Numbered from the stretch's first letter, positions 1 to 9,611 are shown. The stretch is 64,000 bases of DNA from Planctomycetota bacterium (GCA_029781135.1 JAKOXH010000017.1:165884-229883), one strand, 5' to 3'. The notes: generated by a model from the letters alone, not told the origin. Program-made: numbers and translations.

Positions 1-1709
1 TTCACGCTGGCCCCGCCGCTGCCGGTGCCGCAGCCTTGTTGGATTTCGACTTCGTAGCGGCCGGCTGTAGGGGCGTTGAATTCCCATTCGGCCCAATCGT
101 GGACGTTGGTCCAATAGCCGAGGACGTTCTTGTTGGGCTGCGGCTCGTAGCGCAGCGTTTGGCCGTGGATGCGGGCGTCTTGGGCGTGCAGACGGATGTC
201 GCCGGTTGCCGGCGTTACGGATGGGGTTTGATCTTTGATGGCGGCGTTCATTGCAGCACGCCAGGCTTTCCAGGCTGGCCGCGTATCGGCGGCGGTGGCT
301 GCGGTTTCGAGTTTCGAGGAATCTTGATCGGCATATAGACGTTGATGCAGCGCAGCGTCGAAGTTCGGATTGGGCGAAAGCATTTGCGCCCCGACTTGCG
401 TGCGCCAAGCTTTTAGCTTGCCGAGTAACTCATTCGCTCGTGCGGAATTGGATGTGGCCAGATTGTGCGATTCACTGGGGTCGTCGGCGAGGTTGTAGAG
501 TTCCAAGCTGCCGTCTTCGAATTGTTCGACGAGCTTCCAATCGCCCTCGCGAATCGCACCGGCGGGGCGGCCACCTTGGTTGGTGTAATTGGGAAAGTGC
601 CAATAGAGCGTGCGCGGCGGCAGCGGTTCGCCTTTGAGGAGGGGCGTTATGCTGACGCCGTCGAGGGGGCCGACCGCTTGGGCAGCGTCGATGCTGGCGG
701 CTTCGAGCAGGGTTGGCACCAGGTCGGTGAGAACCATCGGCGTATCGCAAGTGCGCGCTGGTTTCACAACGCCCGGCCAGCTCACGATGAGCGGTTCGCG
801 AAGGCCGCCCTCGTAGAGATAGCCTTTGCCGGCACGAAACGGCGTGTTGTGGGTGGCTGGGCCATCGGCGGATTCAAGCACGTGCAGGCCGCCGTTGTCG
901 CTCGTGAAAATGAAAATGGTGTGATCGGCGAGGCCGAGTGCTTCGACTTTTTTCATAAGTCGGCCGACGGAGTCGTCGAGCGTTTCGATCATGGCGGCGT
1001 ATGTCGGATTGAACGCGGCGTGATGTTTGGTGACCAAGTCAGGAATTGCCGAGAGCGGAATATGTGGACAGTTGTGAGCGACATAACAGAAGAATGGTTG
1101 GTCGCGGTATTCTTCGATGAACTTCTCGGCGGCGTTAGAAATAAGATATTCACCTTTGCCGCCCGTTTGAGGCGTCGGTGGAGTTGTGGCCGGAGGCATG
1201 ACGGCGACATCAAAGCCTTGATCTTGAGGACTGAATCCGTCTCCGCCGAGGTGCCATTTGCCGAAGAGGCCGGTGGCATAGCCGGCACGTTTCAAGATCT
1301 CGGCGATGGTTGTTTCCTCGAGCGGCAGTTGGCCTTCGATGCGCGGCTGCAGAAGGCGTTGCGAGGGGGAATCGGGTCGGCCGGGAAGGTAGTTCGTGAG
1401 GTGCAGGCGGGCCGGGCAGAGACCGGTCATGAGTGCGGCACGCGATGGCGAGCAAATCGGCTGGGCCGTGTAGGCACACGTGAATCGCATGCCTTGCGAC
1501 GCGAGGCGATCCAAGTTGGGCGTCGTGTGATCCTGCCGGCCGTAGCAGTGCAGGTCGTTGATGCCGAGGTCATCGGCCAGGACGAGAACGATGTTGGGTT
1601 TCGTCGGCGGTGCGGCATGGATCGGCAGCGGCCGGGCGAGCAGCGTGGCAATAAGCGCGAGAAGCGAGGCCAACTCGCGCGGGCCTCGCCGATGCGTGGT
1701 TGTTGTCAT
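1..1709 (-). CDS. Secreted sulfatase (formylglycine-dependent), 3' end outside window
   Basis: Hydrolyses a sulfate ester, probably on a sulfated polysaccharide, outside the cytoplasm; the substrate cannot be read from sequence. The reading frame stays open from the ATG at 1709 to the window edge (569 codons, no stop), so the gene is partial. Residues 1-32 form a signal peptide. A DD metal-binding pair follows at residues 46-47 (LVLADDLG). The type I sulfatase signature C-S-P-S-R at residues 86-90 carries the Cys that is converted to formylglycine. Later sections (GKWHLGG, TSDNGG) also fit the family. Near the edge the sequence passes into an extra beta-rich segment (GRYEVEIQQGCG) that often follows planctomycete sulfatases and may be carbohydrate-binding. 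The ThuA gene ends 79 bp upstream on the same strand, so co-transcription is possible. Family call is secure, substrate unknown. Confidence 0.93.
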   Translation of the reverse strand, partial: MTTTTHRRGPRELASLLALIATLLARPLPIHAAPPTKPNIVLVLADDLGINDLHCYGRQDHTTPNLDRLASQGMRFTCAYTAQPICSPSRAALMTGLCPARLHLTNYLPGRPDSPSQRLLQPRIEGQLPLEETTIAEILKRAGYATGLFGKWHLGGDGFSPQDQGFDVAVMPPATTPPTPQTGGKGEYLISNAAEKFIEEYRDQPFFCYVAHNCPHIPLSAIPDLVTKHHAAFNPTYAAMIETLDDSVGRLMKKVEALGLADHTIFIFTSDNGGLHVLESADGPATHNTPFRAGKGYLYEGGLREPLIVSWPGVVKPARTCDTPMVLTDLVPTLLEAASIDAAQAVGPLDGVSITPLLKGEPLPPRTLYWHFPNYTNQGGRPAGAIREGDWKLVEQFEDGSLELYNLADDPSESHNLATSNSARANELLGKLKAWRTQVGAQMLSPNPNFDAALHQRLYADQDSSKLETAATAADTRPAWKAWRAAMNAAIKDQTPSVTPATGDIRLHAQDARIHGQTLRYEPQPNKNVLGYWTNVHDWAEWEFNAPTAGRYEVEIQQGCGTGSGGASV

Positions 1710-1788
1710 GGAAGGCGTCCGTCGTAAGGCGGATGCCAGCGGCGATGGAGTCGCCGATGGGCAACGTGACGTCGACACACGACGCTGT

Positions 1789-2700
1789 TTACTTGGAGGG
1801 TTTCGGCGGCATCACGCTGGCCTGGGGCGTAACGCGCTCGATGTTTGGCGAAATATCAGCTTCTGCCTTGCCGAGAGCCCAATTGATGCCGCCAACGACG
1901 ATACTTTGAAATTCCGGGCTGGTCCAAACGTCTTCGCGATGGCCCATCGAGGTGTAGAAGACGCGACCCTTGCCGTAATCGTGCGCCCAGGTCGCTGGGT
2001 AGGGTGGGCGCTCGTAGCACTTATCGTGCATCTTGCTGGTTTCGTTGACCAGGACGACGTGCAGATCATCGGCAAAGTTCTTCAGCGAATACCACTCTTC
2101 GTGCATTTCGAACCCTGGACCCAACTTCTCGGCGCCGGGGAACTTCGGATCAACATTGGTCATGGTCGTCTTCTGTTGCGAGCCATGCACAATGAACTCG
2201 CCGCCGACCATTTTGATGTACTCATCGCGCTGGTCGAGCGGTTGAGCGCTGCCTTGATCGCCCGGGCTATGGAACGAATCGGAGGCGCAATGGAAGCCGA
2301 CGAATCCCTTGCCATTTTTAATGGCCTCGAGCAAGGCCGCTTTGCCTTCCTTAGACATGGGTTTGCTGCCGTCGGTGGCTTTGGGGGCGGTCAGATCGCC
2401 GGTGGTGTAGAACAGGAACGCATCGAACGAGGCGATGTTCTCGGGAGTAAAGATGCTGCCGTCTTTCGTGGTGACGAGTTCCCAGCCGTTCTTCTCGCAG
2501 ATGGGTTGGAGAATGGTTTCCGCATAGCACGGTTGACCATCTTTCACTTTGACCACCGAATGTTCGAACGTGGTGGAACGCGTGTAGAACAACAAACGCG
2601 GCTTCTTCGCATCGGCACTAAAGGCTGCCGAGATCAGTGCGCCGTTCGTCAATACCGTCAGCAATAGAGTCCAGATCGTCAACCGAAATTGCTTGTTCAT
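1789..2700 (-). CDS. Secreted ThuA-domain protein
   Basis: A 303-residue protein with an N-terminal signal peptide (MNKQFRLTIWTLLLTVLTNG, cleavage near SAA/FSA). The rest is a ThuA-like domain with a class I glutamine-amidotransferase-like fold: LLFYTRSTTFEHS near the start, FLFYTTGDL and GKGFVGFHCASDSFHS in the middle, and a C-terminal RVFYTSMGHREDVWTSPEFQ block. ThuA was named from trehalose utilisation, but in planctomycetes the domain is common in secreted proteins of unknown reaction, often beside sulfatases and dehydrogenases. Here it lies just upstream of a sulfatase on the same strand, which suggests a shared role in extracellular polysaccharide breakdown (inference). Family certain, activity unknown. 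Confidence 0.88.
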   Translation of the reverse strand: MNKQFRLTIWTLLLTVLTNGALISAAFSADAKKPRLLFYTRSTTFEHSVVKVKDGQPCYAETILQPICEKNGWELVTTKDGSIFTPENIASFDAFLFYTTGDLTAPKATDGSKPMSKEGKAALLEAIKNGKGFVGFHCASDSFHSPGDQGSAQPLDQRDEYIKMVGGEFIVHGSQQKTTMTNVDPKFPGAEKLGPGFEMHEEWYSLKNFADDLHVVLVNETSKMHDKCYERPPYPATWAHDYGKGRVFYTSMGHREDVWTSPEFQSIVVGGINWALGKAEADISPNIERVTPQASVMPPKPSK

Positions 2701-3114
2701 GGTAATCCACTCGCAGTTAGGGGAGGCGTGAAGTGCTTTGCGACCGTTCGCCCGACGGCGCTTATTTTACGTAGGGTTGCAGCCGTATGATACCCTCTGC
2801 CGGACGATAGCCCTTGTGGGGGACGCGGCACGTAAGATGTGATGCTGTTTGCGTTTCCACGAGAATTAAGTGACCAACATTTCGTGTGGCCGGTGGCGGC
2901 TCGCTAGCATGATAGGTGTTTTGTGCGCGTAACCTCGCGAATAAGTCAGCCGGCATTTGGTGGCAAATTGCGGAATTCGGGCGACTGGTACGTCCGATTC
3001 CGAATGCTTTGATTTACGCATTCAAGTAAGGCCGAATCTATAGATACGCCTTCGTAGCGACGTCTCTTCAAGTTCTCTTTTCACAAATTCGCCGCGGTTG
3101 GTTGCGGACGGGCC
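2701..3114. other. Divergent intergenic region, no gene seen
   Basis: This 414-bp stretch lies between the minus-strand ThuA gene and the plus-strand efflux gene, so it must hold both promoters. I saw no convincing RNA gene, repeat or palindrome. One 64-codon open frame on the minus strand (2762-2956) has no recognisable protein character. Confidence 0.5.
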
Positions 3115-4866
3115 ATGTTTGATTTTGTGGGCACAGCAAGTTGCCGGATCGTTTTGGCTCTGCTGTTGGCGGTGCTGAGCTCAAGCGGCTGCACGGGCGT
3201 ACGCGAATACTTTCATAATGACTGCAAGGTCGGGCCCGACTATACGCCGCCGTGTGCGCCGGTCGCGAATCAATGGATTGACGCCAACGACAAGCGGGTG
3301 CGTACCGAACGCGATGACCTGGCGGGTTGGTGGACGGTTTTTGATGATTCGCTGCTGAATGAGTTGATTTGTCGGGCTTACCGGCAGAATCTCACGCTGC
3401 GGGAAGCCGGTTTTCGCATTATGGCGGCGCGGGCCCAGTTGGGCATCGCGCGCGGCGAATTCTTTCCACAATCGCAGAATGCGACGGGCGCCTATCGCCG
3501 GATTGGCTCTGGTGGCAACTTTTTTGACCAGTGGAATCTCAACTTCGGCCTGGCCTGGGAACTGGATTTTTGGGGCCGGTTTCGGCGGGCGATCGCGTCG
3601 GCCGAGGATTCGCTCGACGCCTCGGTGTTTGATTACGACGACGTGTGCGTGACGTTGCTTTCCGACACTGCCACGGCGTACATGCAAGTGCGGACGACGC
3701 AAGAGCGGATTCGGCTGTTGGATATCGTGATCGACGTTCAGGAAAAGGTGTTGAGCTATATCGAAGCTCGCGTGCAAGCTGGAGCCGGGGCGACCGACCT
3801 TGATAAAGCGCAAGCGCGGAGCAACTTGGAGCAGAGCCGCGCGCAGCGCAATCAATTCTTGATCGATCTCCGCACGGCGGAGAACCAACTATGTATTTTG
3901 CTGGGGATGCCAGCGGTTGATTTGACCCAAGTGTTGGCCTCGGGGCCAAAGACGTCGATTCCAATTGCGCCCGACTACGTGGTTGTTGGCATTCCGGCCG
4001 ACTTGTTGCGACGGCGGCCCGACGTGCGGCGGGCGGAGCGGCTGGCGGCGGCGCAGGCCGAGCAAATCGGGATCGCGGAAGCGGATTGGTATCCATCGAT
4101 CACGATTTCCGGCAACTTGGGTTGGCAAGCGCAGCGGTTGTCAGAGCTATTTACGCCGCAAGGTTTCAATAGCTCGTTTGGGCCGTCGTTTCAGTGGAAC
4201 TTGTTGAACTATGGCCGCATTCTCAATAACGTGCGTTTGCAGGACGCACGATTCCGGGAGTTGGTGACGGCGTATCAAAATACGGTGTTGCAGGCCGATC
4301 TTGAAGTAGAAAACGGCATGGTGGCCTTCGTGCAGGCGCATCAACGGGCCGACGATTTGCGGAAGAGCGTTGATGAAGCCTGGAAAGCGCTGCAGGTCTT
4401 GGTAGCTCAATACCAGGTGGGTCGCAGTGGTGTTGACTTCAATCGCTACGCAACGATTCAGCAGACGCTGATTACACAGCAGGACTCTTGGGCTCAGTCG
4501 CGCGGGCAGATTTGTCTGGGGCTGATCCAGGTGTATCGTGGGTTGGGCGGCGGCTGGCAGATCAAGTGCGAGACTCCACCCGACAAACGCGGCGTTCTGT
4601 CGCCTGCGGCCGTTGGGAGCGGCAGCAGTTCAGCCGGTAAAGATGCGGCGAAACCGAATGGCGGAGATGCGGCGTCACCGCCAAATTCCACCGCCGAGAA
4701 GCCGGCACCGAGCAGTAGCACTGCGACAACTGCGACCGGGACCGCCTCTGCGGCAGCATCGACCACTCCCCCGGCCGTATCACAGAGTTCACCACCCGAG
4801 GGCAAGCAGCCGGGCAGCTCGAAACCGGGGCCGGAACTGCTTCCGCCGCCGCAGCGTCCAAAGTAA
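3115..4866 (+). CDS. NodT/TolC-family outer-membrane efflux lipoprotein
   Basis: Outer-membrane channel of a tripartite exporter. The N-terminus is a lipoprotein signal with lipobox S-S-G-C (Cys26). The family opening follows (KVGPDYTPP, then WWTVFDDSLLNELI), and two outer-membrane-factor repeats occupy roughly residues 60-480 with the usual landmarks (LAWELDFWGRFRRAIASAED, PADLLRRRPDVRRAE, WNLLNYGRI). At 583 residues it is about 100 longer than most NodT proteins because of a Ser/Thr/Ala/Pro-rich, probably disordered tail after GGGWQIKC. A MarR regulator, a HlyD/MacA adaptor and a MacB ATPase-permease follow on the same strand and complete the system. The 322-bp gap to the regulator contains a palindromic repeat and the regulator's own promoter, so this gene may be a separate transcript. 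Confidence 0.93.
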   Translation: MFDFVGTASCRIVLALLLAVLSSSGCTGVREYFHNDCKVGPDYTPPCAPVANQWIDANDKRVRTERDDLAGWWTVFDDSLLNELICRAYRQNLTLREAGFRIMAARAQLGIARGEFFPQSQNATGAYRRIGSGGNFFDQWNLNFGLAWELDFWGRFRRAIASAEDSLDASVFDYDDVCVTLLSDTATAYMQVRTTQERIRLLDIVIDVQEKVLSYIEARVQAGAGATDLDKAQARSNLEQSRAQRNQFLIDLRTAENQLCILLGMPAVDLTQVLASGPKTSIPIAPDYVVVGIPADLLRRRPDVRRAERLAAAQAEQIGIAEADWYPSITISGNLGWQAQRLSELFTPQGFNSSFGPSFQWNLLNYGRILNNVRLQDARFRELVTAYQNTVLQADLEVENGMVAFVQAHQRADDLRKSVDEAWKALQVLVAQYQVGRSGVDFNRYATIQQTLITQQDSWAQSRGQICLGLIQVYRGLGGGWQIKCETPPDKRGVLSPAAVGSGSSSAGKDAAKPNGGDAASPPNSTAEKPAPSSSTATTATGTASAAASTTPPAVSQSSPPEGKQPGSSKPGPELLPPPQRPK

Positions 4867-4933
4867 ATGGAGTTGAATTCGCTTGAATTCAGCGGATTCA
4901 AACAGAGCCGATCAGTAAATCGAACTCTGTAAG

Positions 4934-5024
4934 GGTGGCACGTCCAGAGGCTTTGCGATGGGCGTGGAATCGGCGATCATTGCCGCTGCGCTACGCCCTT
5001 CGCAGACGCAGGGCGTGCCGCCCC
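4934..5024. repeat. Dispersed palindromic intergenic repeat
   Basis: Begins GGGTGGCACG and ends CGTGCCGCCCC, so the ends are near-perfect inverted repeats around about 70 bp of internal imperfect palindrome. The ends resemble those of repeats at 21201-21284 and 45930-46030. No coding potential. Confidence 0.55.
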
Positions 5025-5107
5025 AAGTGAGAAATTGATCGGCCCGGGCATCGGCACGTTCTTTCTAGTGCGCTACCGCAATTTTCCATTTCGCGGGCGC
5101 TTTCGTC

Positions 5108-5155
5108 TTGTCAAATGGTTCACGCGTATAAATAATTTACGTGTGGAAACCATTT
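5108..5155 (+). promoter_or_regulatory. Promoter with overlapping palindromic operator, probably MarR autoregulation
   Basis: TTGTCA (5108-5113), 17 bp, then AATAAT (5131-5136) form a good sigma70-type promoter for the MarR gene. An inverted repeat with arms AAATGGTT (5113-5120) and AACCATTT (5148-5155) brackets the -10 element; further matching pairs (AC, GT) extend the symmetry inward. MarR proteins usually bind palindromes over their own promoter, so this is the likely operator (inference). Confidence 0.7.
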
Positions 5156-5188
5156 CGTCGCGCGAGCAAGATTCCTTGGGGAGGAAGC

Positions 5189-5683
5189 GTGGTGGACGCA
5201 GCGTCGGTTATATCCAGAGACATTTCCGGTCCCATGGCGCAGGCCAAAGCGGTGCACGCGGCGCTGCGCGAGATCGGTCGTAATATGCTGTCGGTCGACG
5301 ATCCCGCGATGGATTTGCCCATCCGGCAATTAAAAGTGTGCATGGCGCTGTTGCCGGGCAGTTGCTCGATGACCGATATCAGCCGGGAGGTTGGTCTCTC
5401 GCGGAGTTCGGTGACGCAGGTTTCCGATCGGCTGGAACGCCGCGGACTGGTCGAAAGAGAATTGCAGAGCGATGACCGGCGGGTGCGGAAGTTGAAATTG
5501 ACGCCGAAGGGACTGCAGCTGATGCGGTCGCATGAGCTCAAGCAACTGCGGCGGATCGCGGCGGTGCTGAAGGGATTATCCAAGTCGGAGATTGAGCAAA
5601 TGATGGCGGGCCTGGCGGTGTTTTCGCGGAGGGAGACAAAATTCGGCGCGACGGCGCGGACAAGCCGCGACAATAGCGAATGA
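5189..5683 (+). CDS. MarR-family transcriptional regulator
   Basis: Winged-helix regulator, probable repressor of the downstream export genes. The wHTH runs through ISREVGLSRSSVTQVSDRLE (recognition helix) and LVERELQSDDRRVRKLKLTPKG (wing), then dimerisation helices. I place the start at GTG 5189 because GGGGAGGAAG lies just upstream. An earlier in-frame GTG at 5141 would lie inside the operator palindrome and is unlikely. That gives 164 residues, normal for the family. The adaptor gene starts 36 bp downstream, so the regulator probably shares a transcript with macA/macB-like genes. The ligand is unknown. Confidence 0.88.
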   Translation: MVDAASVISRDISGPMAQAKAVHAALREIGRNMLSVDDPAMDLPIRQLKVCMALLPGSCSMTDISREVGLSRSSVTQVSDRLERRGLVERELQSDDRRVRKLKLTPKGLQLMRSHELKQLRRIAAVLKGLSKSEIEQMMAGLAVFSRRETKFGATARTSRDNSE

Positions 5684-5718
5684 CGGGCGTACTTAGCACT
5701 TGCTGATTGGCGGATGCC

Positions 5719-7107
5719 ATGTTTCGGTTCTTATCACTTGTGGTGTTACTCGGCGCGATTGTGGGCAGCGTGTGGTTTTATCGGGACTACAGCGAGCGGC
5801 ATGCGCAGGCGCCGCCGTATCGAACGGAGCACGTCAAGCGCGGCGATTTGTTGATTACCGTGGGCGCAACGGGCACGATTGAACCGGAAGAAGTGGTGGA
5901 CGTGGGCGCGCAAGTGATGGGACGCATCAAGGAACTAGGGAAGGATCCGCGGGGTAAGACGGATCCGGCGTATGCGAATAAATCGGTCGACTATGGTTCG
6001 CCGGTGGAAAAAGGCATGGTGCTCGCGCAGATTGATCCCGCGATCTACAACGCGCAACACGATCAGGCGAAGGCCGCGCTGGCGCAAGCCGAGGCCAACG
6101 TGGCGCAGATGCAGGCCCGTGTATTGCAAACCGAAGCGGAGTGGCAGCGGGCGCAAAGGCTCAAGAATTTGAAGATTCCGAGTCGCTCGCCGACGGGAAG
6201 TGCGGCGGCCAACGAATCGCTGCCGATCGTGGGGATTTCGGATGCGGACTATATTTTGGCGCAGGCAAACGCCGAGACGGCGAAAGCCGACCTGGAAGCC
6301 GCCCAGGCGACGGTGCTGCAGCAGAAGGCGACGCTGCTGTTGGCCGAGACGAACTTGGGGTATACGACGATCTTTTCGCCGATTGCCGGCACGATCATCG
6401 ATCGACGGGTGAATATTGGTCAGACCGTGGTGTCCAGTTTGAATGCGCCGAGTTTGTTTTTGCTGGCCCGTGATTTGCGGCGGATGCAGGTGTGGGCGGC
6501 GGTGAATGAGGCCGACATCGCCAAAATACGGCCGGGAACGAAAGTGCATTTTCGCGTTGATGCCTTTCCGGACGACACATTTCACGGCACGGTTGTGCAG
6601 ATTCGCTTGAACGCGTCGATGACGCAGAACGTGGTCATCTACACGGTGGTGATCGGGGTCGACAATTCTGACTTGAAATTACTTCCCTATTTAACGGCCG
6701 ATGTGAAGTTCGAAGTCGATGAACGGAAAAACGTGCTCTTGGTGCCGAATTCGGCGTTTCGATTTCGGCCCGCTGCGGATCAGATCCTCGGCGGGGCGCC
6801 GCAACATCGAGAGGAAGGGCCCGACGCTAGCGAGGATCAACCTGGGAAGAATAATGCCGATGGTAAGTCCAGCGATAGTGCCGGACGGTTGTGGCAGATC
6901 GATCCAGAGTCGTCGAAGCTCACCGCGATTGAAGTTCGCAAGGGCTTGAGTGACGGCTCCTTCACGGAAGTCATTAGCGATAAGGTCCATGAGGGCGACA
7001 CAATCGTCGTCGGCGAGCAGAAGCAAGTGGCCAGTAGCGAGGTGAATAATCCATTTGCTCCGCCGAAGTTCCGGGGTTCGCGACCCAGCACCAAGAACGC
7101 AAATTGA
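5719..7107 (+). CDS. MacA/HlyD-type periplasmic adaptor of ABC exporter
   Basis: Membrane-fusion protein linking the MacB-like pump to the NodT channel. Chosen start is ATG 5719 (MFRFLSLVVLLGAIVGSVWFY, one inner-membrane anchor); a TTG four codons upstream is also possible. The order is typical: first half of the lipoyl-like domain (TVGATGTIEPEEVVDVGAQV), a coiled-coil hairpin rich in Ala/Gln/Glu (AKAALAQAEANVAQMQ to TVLQQKATLLLAETNL), the second lipoyl half (GYTTIFSPIAGTIIDRRVN), beta-barrel and membrane-proximal domains. It is longer than E. coli MacA because of a polar insert at about residues 350-395. It ends 12 bp before the ABC gene, which indicates translational coupling or at least one operon. 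Confidence 0.92.
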   Translation: MFRFLSLVVLLGAIVGSVWFYRDYSERHAQAPPYRTEHVKRGDLLITVGATGTIEPEEVVDVGAQVMGRIKELGKDPRGKTDPAYANKSVDYGSPVEKGMVLAQIDPAIYNAQHDQAKAALAQAEANVAQMQARVLQTEAEWQRAQRLKNLKIPSRSPTGSAAANESLPIVGISDADYILAQANAETAKADLEAAQATVLQQKATLLLAETNLGYTTIFSPIAGTIIDRRVNIGQTVVSSLNAPSLFLLARDLRRMQVWAAVNEADIAKIRPGTKVHFRVDAFPDDTFHGTVVQIRLNASMTQNVVIYTVVIGVDNSDLKLLPYLTADVKFEVDERKNVLLVPNSAFRFRPAADQILGGAPQHREEGPDASEDQPGKNNADGKSSDSAGRLWQIDPESSKLTAIEVRKGLSDGSFTEVISDKVHEGDTIVVGEQKQVASSEVNNPFAPPKFRGSRPSTKNAN

Positions 7108-7119
7108 ACGGTTGCCGCG

Positions 7120-9450
7120 ATGGAACTCATCCGCCTCAAAGACATCTGCAAGACGTACCACCTCGGCGAGGTGGATGTGCCGGTGCTGCGCGGGATCTCG
7201 TTCACGATTCAGCGTGGTGAGTTCGTGGCGTTGATGGGCGCTTCGGGATCGGGCAAGAGCACGTTGATGCACATTCTCGGCTGCTTGGATCGGCCGACTT
7301 CCGGTGCGTATTGGTTGGAAGGGCGCGAGGTCGGGAATCTCGCGGCGAATGATCGAGCCATAGTGCGAACCGAGAAGCTCGGATTCGTGTTTCAGAGTTT
7401 CAATTTGTTGCCGCGAACGACGGCGATTAACAATGTGGCGATGCCGCTCGATTATTCGCTTTCGCCGCCGCCAGTGGTACGAGCGATTCAACGGGCAAGT
7501 GATTTGTTAGTTCGAGTGGGGCTGAGCCATCGGCTCGATCACACTTCCTCGCAGATGTCTGGCGGGCAACAACAGCGTGTGGCGATTGCGCGTTCGCTCG
7601 TGAATCAGCCAGCGCTCTTATTGGCTGACGAGCCGACCGGGAATCTCGATTCGCACACGAGCGTGGAAATCTTGCAGATGTTTCGCGAGCTCAACGCGAG
7701 CGGGATTACCGTGCTGCTGGTAACGCACGACCCCGAAGTTGCGTCCTACGCTGATCGAACGATTCATATCGTGGACGGGATGATTGATAGCGATACGACG
7801 ACGCGACACGGGCACGTTTCGAGCAATGGAAACGATGACTTGGGGGGCTTGGAGCCGACGAATGGCGATGGGGCCGAATCACGGAGTGGCCGAGGCGAGA
7901 GCGGCGGTGTCGTCGTGCGCACGCTGCGGCGCCGACGCACGGATCGGTTGGCGGCGGCCGGGACGAAGACCAGGAATGTGGTGGCGGAGGCTCCGCCAGA
8001 AGCAACGATCGACGAACCGCGGCCGGCGCGGCCTAAACAAAGCATCGGCAGTGTGGTGGCGTCGTTCTTTCCCCCCACATTGCGCACCGCCGCAAATGCG
8101 CTCCGGCGGAACAAGATGCGTTCGGCCTTGACGACGATCGGCATTATCATCGGCGTGGCGGCGGTGATCGCGATGGTGGAAATCAGCCAGGGGTCGAAGA
8201 CGGCGCTCATGCAGACCATGTCGACGATGGGGGCGAATAACTTGATGGTCCAGTCGGGGGCGGCGGCGAGCGGCGGCATTAGCTTCGGTTCCGGTAGCCA
8301 GAAGACGCTGACGCCGCAGGATGCGGAAGAGATCGCAACTCAATGCGATGAGGTGGCAGCGGTGGCGCCCATCGTGCAAGTGCACGGGCAAGTGGTGTGC
8401 GGCAATCGCAATTGGACGCCGATGGTCATCTACGGCACGACGCCGGCATATCTCGATGTGCGCGACTTCGGGATGATGGAGGCGGGCGAGATGTTCACCG
8501 ACCAGGATGTTCGCGGCAGTGTGAAAGTGTGCGTGATTGGCGCGACCTTGGTCCGCGAGCTCTTCGAGGGAGAATCGCCGATCGGCAAAGATATTCGCGT
8601 GCAGAACGTGGGCCTGCGGGTGGTCGGCGTGTTGGGGCGCAAGGGCGCGAACATGATGGGGATGGATCAGGATGACATCGTGCTCGCGCCGTGGACGACG
8701 ATCAAGTATCGGGTCTCGGGCAATAATGTGGGGGGGGCCAGCGGCGGAACAACAGCGAGTTCGGCCACGACGGGCAGTTCCATCTCCACGCAAACGAAAA
8801 CCCTTAACGATTTGTATCCGGGCAGTACGACGCTGTTCCCCCAGCAATCGAGCGCCCAGGCAACCAATAACCCGCAGCGGGTGATGTTCACGAACGTCGA
8901 TCAGATTCTGGCGAAGGCGACGTCGGCGGAAACCATTCCAACGGCCATGAATCAAATCACGGAGCTCTTGCACGAGCGCCATCATATTCGTGCCGATGAA
9001 CGCGACGACTTCAACATTCGCGACATGAGCGAAATCATCAAGGCCTTGGGGTCAATGCAAAATATGATGAGTGGCTTGCTGCTGATCGTGGCGATGATTT
9101 CGCTGGTCGTGGGTGGCGTGGGCATCATGAATATCATGCTGGTTTCGGTAACGGAGCGCACCAAGGAAATTGGCCTGCGGATGGCCGTGGGGGCGCGAAG
9201 TCGGCAGATTTTGCGGCAGTTTCTGATCGAGGCGGTCGTGCTGTGCCTGGCGGGTGGGATTGCCGGCATTGTGCTGGGTCGGTTGACGGCCTTGACCGTG
9301 TGGTATGTGCTGCGTTGGCCGATTACCGCTTCTTACCCGGCGATTGTGGCGGCGTTTGCCGTCTCGGCGACGATTGGGATCGCCTTTGGGTTCTATCCGG
9401 CCTGGAAGGCGTCGCGGCTCGACCCGATCGATGCGCTGCGGTACGAGTAG
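7120..9450 (+). CDS. MacB-type ABC transporter, ATPase-permease fusion
   Basis: Inner-membrane motor of the tripartite exporter. Residues 1-230 form an ABC ATPase of the LolD/MacB class: Walker A GASGSGKST (40-48), signature SGGQQQRVAIARSL, Walker B LLLADEPTGNLDS, and the H-loop VTHDPEV. A linker at about 235-325 rich in Gly/Arg/Ser joins it to the permease half: first membrane helix MRSALTTIGIIIGVAAVIAM, a large MacB periplasmic domain, then the FtsX domain with three helices (MMSGLLLIVAMISLVVGGVG to the C-terminus). The periplasmic part carries a low-complexity Gly/Ser/Thr insert near 540-560. 776 residues, against about 650 for E. coli MacB. Possible cargo includes lipopeptides, peptides or macrolides; none can be deduced here. 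Confidence 0.93.
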   Translation: MELIRLKDICKTYHLGEVDVPVLRGISFTIQRGEFVALMGASGSGKSTLMHILGCLDRPTSGAYWLEGREVGNLAANDRAIVRTEKLGFVFQSFNLLPRTTAINNVAMPLDYSLSPPPVVRAIQRASDLLVRVGLSHRLDHTSSQMSGGQQQRVAIARSLVNQPALLLADEPTGNLDSHTSVEILQMFRELNASGITVLLVTHDPEVASYADRTIHIVDGMIDSDTTTRHGHVSSNGNDDLGGLEPTNGDGAESRSGRGESGGVVVRTLRRRRTDRLAAAGTKTRNVVAEAPPEATIDEPRPARPKQSIGSVVASFFPPTLRTAANALRRNKMRSALTTIGIIIGVAAVIAMVEISQGSKTALMQTMSTMGANNLMVQSGAAASGGISFGSGSQKTLTPQDAEEIATQCDEVAAVAPIVQVHGQVVCGNRNWTPMVIYGTTPAYLDVRDFGMMEAGEMFTDQDVRGSVKVCVIGATLVRELFEGESPIGKDIRVQNVGLRVVGVLGRKGANMMGMDQDDIVLAPWTTIKYRVSGNNVGGASGGTTASSATTGSSISTQTKTLNDLYPGSTTLFPQQSSAQATNNPQRVMFTNVDQILAKATSAETIPTAMNQITELLHERHHIRADERDDFNIRDMSEIIKALGSMQNMMSGLLLIVAMISLVVGGVGIMNIMLVSVTERTKEIGLRMAVGARSRQILRQFLIEAVVLCLAGGIAGIVLGRLTALTVWYVLRWPITASYPAIVAAFAVSATIGIAFGFYPAWKASRLDPIDALRYE

Positions 9451-9611
9451 GCGCGCCGTCCCCCAACTGTCTGGCTGCGACAGAAACCGCGATGTTTGTC
9501 CTATTCTTGAGGGGTGCGCTCGTATCGGGCTTGGCCAGGGGTTCGTATCGAGCGGTTGGCTGATTAAGATGGAAGTGGCATTGCTGATCGCTGCGCAGCG
9601 GATGACCTGTG

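Noticed and set aside
465..1727. 420-codon open frame on the plus strand
   Set aside because: It is antisense to the sulfatase frame, which has a signal peptide and the CSPSR signature. The plus-strand translation has no family character.
1558..2667. 369-codon open frame on the plus strand
   Set aside because: Antisense shadow of the ThuA gene and the gap before it; ThuA motifs settle the coding strand.
7879..8985. 368-codon minus-strand frame rich in His and Arg
   Set aside because: Shadow of the MacB-like gene; His/Arg-rich composition is typical of antisense reading of GC-rich genes.
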